Positions 1 through 8,500 of a DNA stretch of 15,525 bases are shown here, in pieces; positions within the stretch are counted from its first letter, which is position 1, and the number at the start of each line of letters is the position of its first letter. The stretch lies in the NCBI GenBank assembly GCA_937960785.1, contig CALGOZ010000020.1:1-15525 (forward strand), in the 5' to 3' direction. The notes below the pieces were generated by a model, which saw only the letters and a program-made list of their open reading frames with translations, did no database searches and had not been told where the DNA came from. The translations under genes were made by a program, and so were the position numbers. Source of the DNA: an uncultured Pseudogracilibacillus sp. Its GTDB lineage: Bacteria > Bacillota > Bacilli > Bacillales > Amphibacillaceae.

Positions 1-11
1 TATTTACCGAA

Positions 12-26
12 TTGAAAACGTTTCAA
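12..26. promoter_or_regulatory. cre-like inverted repeat upstream of the thiolase
   Basis: TTGAAA and TTTCAA flank a central ACG. Bases 13-26 agree with 9 of the 11 specified positions of the CcpA operator consensus TGWAANCGNTNWCA; the two mismatches are in the right half. In B. subtilis the related mmg operon is under carbon catabolite repression, so a CcpA site upstream of a fatty-acid/branched-chain degradation cluster would make sense. The match is imperfect and the promoter it would act on is not clear, so this is a candidate only. Confidence 0.35.
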
Positions 27-144
27 CAAATCTACTATATAGGAAATCTACCTTTCAAAACATGGAATCTACCAATAAATCGACTTAAAGTTTTATGACA
101 GATGAAAAAAGGACGATTCAATCATCGCAAGGAGTGAAAAGAAA

Positions 145-1329
145 ATGAAAACAGTAATTGTCTCAGGGGCGAGGACGCCGTTTGGCCGTTTTGGTGGAAG
201 TTTGCAAACGCTCACAGCCTCTGAATTAGGTGGAACTGCAATTAAAGAAGCTCTTAAACGGGCAGAAATTGCTCCGGACAAGATTGATGAAGTTATTATC
301 GGTAACGTATTGCAAGGAGGGCAAGGGCAAATACCTTCCCGACAAGCGATGCGGGAGGCTGGCATCCCATGGGGCACGAAAACAGAAACGATTAACAAAG
401 TTTGTGCCTCCGGACTCCGTAGCGTAACATTAGCGGATCAATTAATTCGTCTTGGTGATGAAGCAATTATCGTTGCTGGCGGAATGGAAAGTATGAGTAA
501 CGCACCGTACGTATTACCGAAAGCACGTTGGGGTATCCGAATGGGGCATGCGGAAATGATTGATCTCATGATCTATGACGGCTTAACGTGCTCTTTTGAA
601 GGGGTGCATATGGGTTCCTACGGTAATCAAGCGGCTGAAAAGTTTAACATAACCCGCGAGGCCCAAGATGAATGGTCTTTGCGCAGTCACAAGCGAGCCC
701 TTGACGCAATCGAACAAGGGAAATTTGCCGATGAAATCGTTCCAGTGGAAGTACCTAAACGTCGCGGAGAGCCGATAACTATTGATCAAGACGAAGCACC
801 GCGAAAAGATACGACCCTTGAACGATTGGCAAACCTACGCCCAGCCTTTGACCGTGACGGTACGATTACCGCCGGAAATGCTCCCGGAGTAAACGATGGC
901 GCAGCTGCTTTCGTTTTAATGTCCGATCAAAAGGCAAACGAGCTTAACAAAAAGCCTCTAGCGACGATTTTGGCCCACGAAGCAATTGCTTTAGAAGCAG
1001 ACCGCTTCCCGGAAACACCGGGCATCGTCATTAATAAATTGTTAGAAAAAACAGGCAAGACCGCTGACGATATCGATCTATTTGAAATAAATGAAGCGTT
1101 CGCCGCCGTAGCCTTAATTAGTATAGAAGTAGCCAACCTTGATCCAGAAAAAGTGAACGTAAACGGTGGAGCGGTCGCATTAGGCCATCCGATTGGTGCT
1201 AGTGGTTCACGAATTATTTTAACGTTAATTCATGAGCTTCGTCGTCGAGGTGGCGGATTAGGTGTTGCTGCGATTTGTAGTGGCGGTGGGCAAGGCGATG
1301 CGATATTAATCGAAGTGCCAACGAATTAA
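145..1329 (+). CDS. mmgA: Acetyl-CoA acetyltransferase (thiolase)
   Basis: Thiolase of 394 residues, the normal length for the acetoacetyl-CoA/3-ketoacyl-CoA thiolase family. It should cleave acetoacetyl-CoA with CoA to two acetyl-CoA, or run the reverse condensation. The nucleophilic Cys87 lies in KVCASGLRS, the NEAFAA motif is present, His348 lies in ALGHPIGASGSR, and the second catalytic Cys378 lies in CSGGGQGDA. The family's key residues therefore all appear in place. The ATG at 145 follows an AAGGAG ribosome binding site at 129-134. It is the first gene of a cluster with 3-hydroxybutyryl-CoA dehydrogenase, two acyl-CoA dehydrogenases and IcmF, which points to a degradative role as the last step of butyryl/isobutyryl-CoA oxidation. 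Chain-length preference cannot be read from the sequence; the symbol is by analogy with the B. subtilis mmgABC order. Confidence 0.93.
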   Translation: MKTVIVSGARTPFGRFGGSLQTLTASELGGTAIKEALKRAEIAPDKIDEVIIGNVLQGGQGQIPSRQAMREAGIPWGTKTETINKVCASGLRSVTLADQLIRLGDEAIIVAGGMESMSNAPYVLPKARWGIRMGHAEMIDLMIYDGLTCSFEGVHMGSYGNQAAEKFNITREAQDEWSLRSHKRALDAIEQGKFADEIVPVEVPKRRGEPITIDQDEAPRKDTTLERLANLRPAFDRDGTITAGNAPGVNDGAAAFVLMSDQKANELNKKPLATILAHEAIALEADRFPETPGIVINKLLEKTGKTADDIDLFEINEAFAAVALISIEVANLDPEKVNVNGGAVALGHPIGASGSRIILTLIHELRRRGGGLGVAAICSGGGQGDAILIEVPTN

Positions 1330-1387
1330 TCTAATTCAATCGACAAACCAATCAAACCTACCCTATATAACGTAACAAAATGTACTT

Positions 1388-1417
1388 TTCACTAGGCAAG
1401 AGCGAAAGGATTATTAT
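1388..1417 (+). promoter_or_regulatory. Weak candidate promoter in the thiolase-dehydrogenase gap
   Basis: TTCACT at 1388-1393 and TATTAT at 1412-1417 are separated by 18 bases in the 151-base AT-rich gap. No convincing terminator follows the thiolase gene, so readthrough is equally possible and this may be a chance match in AT-rich DNA. Confidence 0.22.
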
Positions 1418-1480
1418 ATAAAATTTTTTAGTTCCATAAAGAAAACAATCAAAATAAAATACATCAAGAGGTGAAGACAA

Positions 1481-2335
1481 TTGACAATTAAAAAAGTACT
1501 CGTCGTTGGAGCGGGGCAGATGGGCTCCGGAATTGCCCAAGTTTGTGCTCAATCCGGTTATGACGTCTATATGCAAGATATAAAACAAGAGGCGGTGGAC
1601 CGAGGTTTGTCCAATATTGAGCGACTGCTCGCTCGGAATGTGGAAAAAGATCGCATGACTGTAGAAGAAAGAACAGCCGTATTAGAGCGAATTACACCGA
1701 CGACTGATTTAGAAGGCGCTGCTAAGGATGTCGACTTAGTAATCGAAGCTGCCGTTGAAAATATCGACATTAAAAAAGATATTTTCCGCAATCTCGATGA
1801 ATTGACAAAAGAGTCGGCAATTTTAGCAACAAATACGTCCTCATTACCGATTACAGATATTGCTAGCGTGACGAACCGTCCGGAAAAAGTAATCGGTATG
1901 CACTTTATGAATCCAGTGCCAGTGATGCGACTCGTCGAAATTATTCGTGCCCTTCAAACATCAGATGAAACGTACGAAGCAATCGCAACGATGACAAAAG
2001 CATTAAACAAAACAGCAGTCGAGTCGAAGGACTTTCCAGGTTTTATTGCGAATCGAATTTTAATGCCGATGATTAACGAAGCAATCTACACTGTCTATGA
2101 AGGTGTCGCTTCCATTGAAGATGTTGATACCGTTATGAAGCTCGGTATGAACCATCCAATGGGTCCACTAACCTTAGCTGACTTTATCGGCTTAGATACT
2201 TGCCTATATATTATGGAAGTACTTTACGAAGGCTTTGGTGACAGTAAATATCGTCCATGCCCATTATTACGTCAATATGTGCAAGCTGGTTGGTACGGAA
2301 GAAAATCCGGTCGAGGCTTTTACATCTATGAATAA
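1481..2335 (+). CDS. mmgB: 3-hydroxybutyryl-CoA dehydrogenase
   Basis: A 284-residue enzyme of the short 3-hydroxyacyl-CoA dehydrogenase family (usual length about 282-286). It interconverts (S)-3-hydroxybutyryl-CoA and acetoacetyl-CoA with NAD(P). The N-terminal Rossmann fold shows GAGQMGSG at residues 10-17. The NTSSLPIT segment near 118-125 and the catalytic His141 in GMHFMNPVP are typical, and the C-terminal helical domain begins at FPGFIANR and ends with the usual GRKSGRGFYIY. The start is a TTG at 1481: the good AAGAGGTG ribosome binding site at 1466-1473 sits 7 bases upstream and MTIKKVLVVGAG aligns with the family N terminus. Its product feeds the thiolase encoded just upstream. The 151-base gap before it is long for an operon, so it may have its own weak promoter. 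Confidence 0.93.
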   Translation: MTIKKVLVVGAGQMGSGIAQVCAQSGYDVYMQDIKQEAVDRGLSNIERLLARNVEKDRMTVEERTAVLERITPTTDLEGAAKDVDLVIEAAVENIDIKKDIFRNLDELTKESAILATNTSSLPITDIASVTNRPEKVIGMHFMNPVPVMRLVEIIRALQTSDETYEAIATMTKALNKTAVESKDFPGFIANRILMPMINEAIYTVYEGVASIEDVDTVMKLGMNHPMGPLTLADFIGLDTCLYIMEVLYEGFGDSKYRPCPLLRQYVQAGWYGRKSGRGFYIYE

Positions 2336-2361
2336 ACACATTTTGTCGGCAAGGTACCCAT

Positions 2362-2390
2362 TACGTTTTACAAAATAAAACGTATATAAT
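2362..2390 (+). promoter_or_regulatory. Candidate promoter with overlapping inverted-repeat operator
   Basis: A perfect TATAAT lies at 2385-2390. Immediately upstream, an 8-base inverted repeat (TACGTTTT at 2362-2369 and AAAACGTA at 2377-2384, loop of 7) fills exactly the space where the -35 element and spacer would be. No good -35 hexamer is seen. A palindrome abutting the -10 is a common position for a repressor operator, and the cluster's own TetR-family protein is the obvious candidate. The stem could equally be a small hairpin ending the upstream transcript. Confidence 0.4.
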
Positions 2391-2428
2391 CCACCACCTC
2401 TGTCGACAAAGAGAAAGGAAGACAGACA

Positions 2429-3565
2429 ATGAATCTCCGCTTTACAGAAGAACAAGAGATGATGCGCCAAATGGTTCGAAACTTCGCGGAAAATGAAGTG
2501 ACAAAAGAACTCGAGGCGATGAAACGAAATGAATTCCCCTACAAATCAATCGAAGAAATGGGTGAGCTCGGATTAATGGGTATTCCAATCCCCGAGCAAT
2601 ATGGTGGTAGTGGAATGGATGTCGTTTCATATATAATCGCCCTTCATGAAATATCGCGTATTAGTGCAACGCTCGGTGTCATTTTATCCGTTCATACGAC
2701 ATTAGGTACGATGCCAATCTTGCAGTACGGCACTGAGGAGCAAAAAATGAAATACGTTCCAAAACTAGCCTCCGGCGAATATATCGGGGCGTTTGCGCTA
2801 ACGGAGCCTCAAGCCGGTTCCGATGCGGCAGGTTTATCCTTGCGTGCGGAAAAACAAGGTGAACATTACGTATTAAAAGGTTCAAAAGTCTTTATTACAA
2901 ACGGTCTTGAAGCTGATATTTTCATCACCTTCGGTCGAACGAGTAAAGAATCTGGTTCGAAAGGGATTAGTGCTTTTATCGTTGAGAAGGACACCCCTGG
3001 CTTTACAATTGGTAAAAACGAACATAAAATGGGGTTACATGGGTCTAGTACTGTTTCGTTAACTTTCGACAATTGTATCGTTCCTGCTAGCCAATTGCTC
3101 GGTGAAGAGGGCGAAGGTTTTAAAATCGCAATGACGAACTTAAATGCTGGCAGAATAGGTATTGCCGCCCAAGGCTTAGGAATTGCCGAAGCATCGCTCG
3201 AAAAAGCAATTAATTATGCAAAAGAGCGAGAGCAATTTGGAAAACCAATAGCCCATCAACAAGGCATTTCCTTTAAACTAGCCGATATGGCGACCGAAAC
3301 CGAAGCAGCAAAACTTCTCGTCTACCGAGCGGCTACGAATTTAGCAAACGGTACGATTTCTCCTGAAGAAGCATCGATGGCGAAGATGTTTGCGACAACG
3401 ACAGCCCGAAAAAATGCAATCGAAGCCGTGCAAGTCTTCGGGGGCTATGGTTATACGAAAGATTACGATGTCGAGAGATATTTCCGCGATGCGAAAGTGA
3501 CGGAAATTTACGAAGGTACAAATGAGATCCAACGAATCGTAATAGCAAAACATTTATTATCATAA
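2429..3565 (+). CDS. acdA: Acyl-CoA dehydrogenase (first of two)
   Basis: FAD-dependent acyl-CoA dehydrogenase of 378 residues (family about 375-385). It oxidises a short-chain acyl-CoA to the trans-2-enoyl-CoA and passes electrons to electron-transfer flavoprotein, which is not encoded here. It shows the family signature TEPQAGSDA, the FAD-binding segment FITNGLEADIFI, the QVFGGYGYTKDY motif, and the catalytic base Glu362 in IYEGTNEIQR. The ATG follows AAAGGAAG at 2414-2421. The next gene is a paralogue starting 21 bases after this stop, so the two are probably co-transcribed. Its substrate (butyryl-, isobutyryl- or 2-methylbutyryl-CoA) cannot be fixed from sequence; the context with IcmF favours a C4 acyl-CoA. 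Confidence 0.92.
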   Translation: MNLRFTEEQEMMRQMVRNFAENEVTKELEAMKRNEFPYKSIEEMGELGLMGIPIPEQYGGSGMDVVSYIIALHEISRISATLGVILSVHTTLGTMPILQYGTEEQKMKYVPKLASGEYIGAFALTEPQAGSDAAGLSLRAEKQGEHYVLKGSKVFITNGLEADIFITFGRTSKESGSKGISAFIVEKDTPGFTIGKNEHKMGLHGSSTVSLTFDNCIVPASQLLGEEGEGFKIAMTNLNAGRIGIAAQGLGIAEASLEKAINYAKEREQFGKPIAHQQGISFKLADMATETEAAKLLVYRAATNLANGTISPEEASMAKMFATTTARKNAIEAVQVFGGYGYTKDYDVERYFRDAKVTEIYEGTNEIQRIVIAKHLLS

Positions 3566-3586
3566 AACATATTGGAGGAACGAAAG

Positions 3587-4726
3587 ATGCAATTTCAATT
3601 AACAGAAGAACAAAAAATGTTAAAACAAATGGTTCGCGACTTTGCAGAAAACGAAGTAGAACCAACCGCAGCAGAGCGCGATGAAGAAGAACGCTTTGAC
3701 AGAGAGATTTTTGACAAAATGGGAGAACTCGGCTTAACGGGAATTCCATGGCCAGAAGAATACGGCGGAATTGGGTCCGATTACGTTAGTTATGTAATCG
3801 CCGTCGAAGAATTGTCCCGCGTTTGTGCCTCGACAGGCGTAACCCTTTCAGCGCACGTTTCGTTAGCAAGCTGGCCAATTTATCAGTATGGAAATGAGGA
3901 ACAAAAGCAAAACTTCCTCCGCCGTTTAGCAGAAGGTTCAGCTCTTGGGGCCTATGCCTTATCTGAGCCGGGGGCTGGAAGTGACGTAGCGAGCATGAAA
4001 ATGTCCGCTAAATTAGACGGTGACGAATACGTACTTAACGGAAATAAAGTCTGGATTACAAACGGTGAAGTCGCCGATATTTACGTCGTCTTTGCTAAAA
4101 CAGATCCAGAAGCAGGACACCGTGGTATTAGTGCCTTTATCGTCGAGAAAGGAACGGAAGGGTTTTCTTTCGGTAAAAAGGAAGAAAAATTAGGCATCCG
4201 TTCATCACCGACGACAGAATTAATTTTCGAAAATTGTCGTATTCCGAAAGAAAACTTACTCGGCGAAGAAGGTGAAGGATTTAAAATTGCAATGACTACC
4301 TTAGACGGTGGTCGTAGTGGGATTGCTGCCCAAGCGGTAGGAATTGCTCAAGGTGCATTAGATGCAGCAGTTGCCTATGCAAAAGAGCGGGAACAGTTTG
4401 GAAGACCAATTGCGCATCAGCAAGGTATTTCCTTTAAGTTAGCTGATATGGCAACTGAAACCGAGGCAGCTCGTCTATTAACCTATCAAGCTGCTTGGTT
4501 AGAAAGTGAAGGCCTACCGTATAGTGAAGCATCAGCCATGGCAAAGCTTTTTGCCGGAGATACGGCGATGAAGGTGACGGTCGAAGCGGTTCAAGTATTC
4601 GGTGGTTACGGCTATACGAAGGATTACCCAGTCGAGCGTTACATGCGCGATGCAAAAATTACACAAATTTACGAAGGAACGAACGAAATCCAACGTCTCG
4701 TAATCGGACGCTCAATTACGAAATAA
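3587..4726 (+). CDS. Acyl-CoA dehydrogenase (second of two)
   Basis: Second acyl-CoA dehydrogenase, 379 residues from the ATG at 3587. An in-frame TTG at 3572 gives a longer frame, but the GGAGG ribosome binding site at 3574-3578 overlaps that TTG, so the ATG 8 bases after it is the better start. It carries SEPGAGSDVAS, WITNGEVADIYVVF and the catalytic Glu363 in IYEGTNEIQR, so it should be an active FAD enzyme of the butyryl-CoA dehydrogenase type. It is clearly a paralogue of the gene before it: a block of 22 residues beginning PIAHQQG is identical in both, though the DNA differs at many synonymous sites, so the duplication is old. One of the pair may act on isobutyryl-CoA and the other on n-butyryl-CoA; that split is inference. 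Confidence 0.93.
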   Translation: MQFQLTEEQKMLKQMVRDFAENEVEPTAAERDEEERFDREIFDKMGELGLTGIPWPEEYGGIGSDYVSYVIAVEELSRVCASTGVTLSAHVSLASWPIYQYGNEEQKQNFLRRLAEGSALGAYALSEPGAGSDVASMKMSAKLDGDEYVLNGNKVWITNGEVADIYVVFAKTDPEAGHRGISAFIVEKGTEGFSFGKKEEKLGIRSSPTTELIFENCRIPKENLLGEEGEGFKIAMTTLDGGRSGIAAQAVGIAQGALDAAVAYAKEREQFGRPIAHQQGISFKLADMATETEAARLLTYQAAWLESEGLPYSEASAMAKLFAGDTAMKVTVEAVQVFGGYGYTKDYPVERYMRDAKITQIYEGTNEIQRLVIGRSITK

Positions 4727-4749
4727 AGTTAAAGAAAGGGGAACGTCCC

Positions 4750-5376
4750 ATGTCGGATGCGATTAGATCTTCCGTTAAAGATAGCAATCTCATAGAGAAA
4801 CGTCGGAATCAAATCGTTAAAGCTTCAATTCAGTTATTTAAGCAAAAAGGTTTTGCAAAAACGACAACACGAGAAATTGCTAAGGCGTCCGGTTTTAGTA
4901 TCGGTACGCTCTATGAATACGTGCGGACGAAAGAAGATGTCTTATTACTTGTGTTCGATACGATTAATCGCAACGTGTATGACCGACTCGAACAAGTAAT
5001 TGATGTGAAAAATCGTTCCCTAAAAAACCTTATAAATGTAATTGAAGCGTACTATCGTTTAACCGACCAACTCCAAGAAGAAGTTTTAATTTTATACCAA
5101 GAATTAAAGTCACTTCCACAAGAACAGCGGGAAAAAATGTTACAAAAAGAACTACAAATGGTCGACATGGTAAAGGAAGCAATTATAACAAGTGCTCCAT
5201 CAACTGTCGATGAAAAAGATGCCCTATTAATAGCAAACAACATCTTCGTTCAAGGACATATGTGGGGATTCAGACGTTGGTCGTTACAAAAACAATTTTC
5301 CCTAGAGGAATATATCGAACGACAAATAGAATTTGTTTTACGTATTTTACAAATCGACCGTAATGAAATCTACTAA
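4750..5376 (+). CDS. TetR-family transcriptional regulator
   Basis: A 208-residue TetR-family protein. The N-terminal helix-turn-helix spans about residues 18-64, with TTTREIAKASGFSIGTLYEYV as the DNA-reading region and the typical KEDVL that follows. The C-terminal part, about 70-208, is the helical ligand-binding and dimerisation domain and is not conserved enough to name a ligand. It starts 23 bases after the acyl-CoA dehydrogenase stop and is probably in that operon. The ribosome binding site AAAGGGG (4735-4741) partly lies inside a small GGGA/TCCC hairpin at 4739-4749, which may lower its translation. By position it is likely an acyl-CoA-responsive repressor of this cluster and of icmF downstream, comparable in role to FadR (YsiA) of B. 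subtilis, but it is not clearly its orthologue. Confidence 0.88.
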   Translation: MSDAIRSSVKDSNLIEKRRNQIVKASIQLFKQKGFAKTTTREIAKASGFSIGTLYEYVRTKEDVLLLVFDTINRNVYDRLEQVIDVKNRSLKNLINVIEAYYRLTDQLQEEVLILYQELKSLPQEQREKMLQKELQMVDMVKEAIITSAPSTVDEKDALLIANNIFVQGHMWGFRRWSLQKQFSLEEYIERQIEFVLRILQIDRNEIY

Positions 5377-5388
5377 TAAATTAAAAGG

Positions 5389-5425
5389 CTTACGTTGGAG
5401 ATGCATCTTCCAACGTAAGTTTAAA
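5389..5425 (+). terminator. Stem-loop after the TetR gene
   Basis: An 11-base perfect inverted repeat (CTTACGTTGGA at 5389-5399, TCCAACGTAAG at 5409-5419, loop of 9) follows the TetR stop codon by 12 bases and is followed by TTTAAAAT. It fits a weak intrinsic terminator. The stem is long and symmetrical with a palindromic centre (GATGCATC), so it could also be a protein binding site in front of icmF. Confidence 0.55.
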
Positions 5426-5441
5426 ATAAAGTAGAATGCGC

Positions 5442-5470
5442 TTACATTAATTGAGCCTATAGGATTGTAT
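5442..5470 (+). promoter_or_regulatory. Candidate icmF promoter
   Basis: TTACAT at 5442-5447 and TTGTAT at 5465-5470 with a 17-base spacer lie just after the TetR stem-loop and about 110 bases before the icmF start. A competing pair is TTGAGC at 5451 with TAGAAT at 5476 and a poor 19-base spacer. A promoter is expected here because a stem-loop separates icmF from the upstream genes. Confidence 0.4.
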
Positions 5471-5476
5471 ACATTT

Positions 5477-5504
5477 AGAATGAAAGATTTATTTCTTTCA
5501 TTCT
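5477..5504. promoter_or_regulatory. Inverted repeat in the icmF leader
   Basis: AGAATGAAAGA (5477-5487) and TCTTTCATTCT (5494-5504) form a perfect 11-base inverted repeat with a 6-base loop. It sits immediately downstream of the candidate icmF promoter. No T-tract follows, so a terminator is unlikely. The size and symmetry fit a TetR-type operator, with the neighbouring TetR protein as candidate ligand, or a stabilising 5' hairpin in the mRNA. Confidence 0.45.
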
Positions 5505-5580
5505 CATCAGAAGGTGCAAACCTTCTACTTCAACTAGATAGCCCTATTTGTCGAAAATTAAAAGTAAAGGAGTTCAGCCA

Positions 5581-8500
5581 ATGGAAAAAATTGAAGTATA
5601 TCGTCCAAAACATCACGTACGTTTTGTCACAGCATCAAGCTTATTCGATGGACACGATGCTTCGATTAACATTATGCGCCGTATTTTACAGTCGAGTGGC
5701 GCAGAAGTTATTCACCTTGGACATAACCGAAGTGCAGAAGAAGTTGTCAATGCTGCGATTCAAGAAGATGTTCAAGCCATTTCTGTTTCCTCCTATCAAG
5801 GTGGACATATCGAATATTTTAAATATATGATTGATCTTTTAAAAGAAAAAGGCGCCTCCCACATTAAAGTGTTCGGTGGCGGAGGCGGAACGATTATCCC
5901 CCGTGAAATAAAAGAATTACACGATTACGGGGTGTCATGGATTTTCTCCCCAGAGGATGGTCGTAGACTCGGTCTGCAAGGGATGATTAATGAAATGTTA
6001 AAAATTGCAGACTTCGAACCACCGCACAATCTTGATCAAGATGTGGAGAAAGTAAAGGAAGGCGACCATGGTGCAATCGCCCGTCTCATTACGTATGTCG
6101 AACAAGAAGAAAGGAACGAAGCAGCAAAAACAGAACTATTACAAAAATTAAAAGCCCAAACAAATAAAAACTTACCGGTCCTCGGAATTACGGGAACTGG
6201 TGGAGCAGGGAAAAGTTCCTTAACGGATGAACTCGTCTTACGTTTCCTGCATCACTTTCCCGATAAAAGTATCGCTATCATTTCAGTCGACCCGACGAAA
6301 CGAAAAACTGGCGGTGCTCTCTTAGGGGACCGAATTCGCATGAATGCAATCGATTCTGATCGTGTATATATGCGTTCATTAGCAACTCGCGATTCGCGAA
6401 CGGAACTGTCAAAGGCAACAAACCCCGTTCTCGATGTCGTAAGAGCTGCAAATTTTGATTTAATTATTTTAGAAACGAGTGGAATCGGTCAAGGAGATGC
6501 AGAAATCACCGAAATTACCGACTTGTCAATGTATGTAATGACAGCTGAATTCGGTGCACCATCCCAACTTGAAAAAATCGACATGATTGACTTTGCGGAC
6601 TTTATCGCCATTAATAAATTTGAACAACAAGGCGCTTTAGACGCATTAAACCAAGTGCGTAAACAATACGAACGAAGTCGCATGTTATTCGGTCAAGACC
6701 CAGAGACGTTTCCGATTTACGGAACGAGCGCAAGCCGTTTTAACGATCCTGGTGTGAACCGTCTTTTCTCAGCGATCATCGACAAAATTAACACAGATGG
6801 TCATTGGGATGATCCGGAGATGCTTCTTGAAGTCGAGAAAGAACCAGAAGATCGTCAACCGATTATTCCGAGTGACCGGATTCATTATTTACGTGAAATT
6901 AGTCAAGAAGTACGTAATTATCATAAGAAAGTTGAAAAACAACGCGACATCGCAAGAAAACTATATAAGTTACACGGCGTGAAAGAAGAATTACCGGAAG
7001 ATGACGAACAGTTACGTCAATCGATCGACACATTAATCGAAGAAAACGAGAAAAAGCTCTTACCCGAAACGAAAGAGCTCCTAGAGAAATGGGAAGACCT
7101 AAAAGAAAAATATGATAGCGACACGATGACTTATAAAGTCCGCGATAAAGAGTTTAAGGTCGATATTACGACCACCTCTTTAGCCGGAACAAAAATTCCT
7201 AAAGTTAAATTCCCAGACTTTGCCGATTGGGGTGACCGAGTCTACTGGTTAATGCGAGAAAATGTACCAGGTCAGTTCCCGTATACGGCTGGTGTCTTCC
7301 CTTTTAAACGACAGGGTGAAGACCCGACCCGTCAATTTGCTGGAGAAGGAACACCAGAACGAACGAACCGTCGTTTCCACTATTTATCAGAAAATGAAGA
7401 AGCAAAACGTTTATCGACTGCTTTTGACTCGGTAACATTGTACGGTGAGGATCCAGCTTATCGCCCAGATATTTACGGAAAAGTCGGTGAAAGTGGAGTT
7501 AGCGTCTGTACGTTAGACGATATGAAGAGGTTGTATAAAGGGTTTGACTTAACCTCTCCTACGACTTCAGTATCGATGACGATTAACGGACCGGCACCGA
7601 TTATGTTAGCCTTCTTCTTCAATACAGCAATCGACCAGCAAGTTGAGAAGTTTGTCGAGAAGGAAGGACGCGAACCGACAGAAGAAGAATACGAACAAAT
7701 TAAGAAGGAAACTATCTCCGTCGTCCGTGGCACCGTACAGGCTGACATTTTAAAAGAAGACCAAGGACAGAATACATGTATATTCTCAACGGAGTTCGCC
7801 TTACGCATGATGGGGGATATCCAGCAGTACTTTATCGATAACAATGTAAGAAACTATTACTCTGTATCAATTTCGGGCTATCATATTGCTGAAGCAGGAG
7901 CAAACCCGATTACCCAACTAGCCTTTACATTAGCAAACGGCTTTACGTACGTTGAATATTATTTAAGTCGTGGGATGGATATCGATGATTTCGCACCGAA
8001 CTTATCGTTCTTTTTCTCGAACGGACTCGATCCGGAGTATACGGTAATTGGCCGTGTCGCAAGAAGAATTTGGGCGATTGTGATGCGTGAACGTTACGGT
8101 GCTAGCGAACGGAGTCAGAAGTTAAAGTATCACATCCAAACATCGGGACGCTCATTGCACGCCCAAGAAATTGACTTTAACGACATTCGAACGACCTTAC
8201 AAGCGTTACTTGCAATCCAAGATAATACGAATTCACTTCATACGAATGCTTACGACGAAGCAATTACAACGCCGACAGAAGAATCTGTCCGTCGTGCCAT
8301 GGCAATTCAACTAATAATTAACCGTGAATTCGGCCTGACGAAAAACGAAAACTCTTTACAAGGTTCCTTTATCGTCGAAGAGTTAACAGACTTAGTTGAA
8401 GAAGCAGTTTTACAAGAGTTTGAACGTCTAAACGACCGCGGTGGTGTACTCGGCGCAATGGAGCGTCAGTACCAGCGTAGTAAAATTCAAGAAGAATCCC

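Noticed and set aside
93..398. A 101-residue minus-strand open frame over the thiolase start
   Set aside because: Shadow of the thiolase coding sequence, with no ribosome binding site and no family resemblance.
3333..3749. A 138-residue open frame on the minus strand across the two acyl-CoA dehydrogenase genes
   Set aside because: It is antisense to two well-supported genes and its product is low-complexity and unlike any family I know.
3206..4470. Recent gene conversion between the two acyl-CoA dehydrogenases
   Set aside because: A 22-residue block is identical in the two proteins, but the DNA of that block differs at many synonymous sites, so selection on an active-site region explains it better.
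5465..5830. A 121-residue open frame starting before icmF
   Set aside because: It overlaps the icmF start in another frame, lacks a ribosome binding site and shows no recognisable family; icmF has full-length family support.
6616..6627. NKFE instead of NKxD in the IcmF GTPase domain as a defect
   Set aside because: From memory, the Glu form is found in IcmF proteins of related bacteria, so it is not treated as a loss of function.
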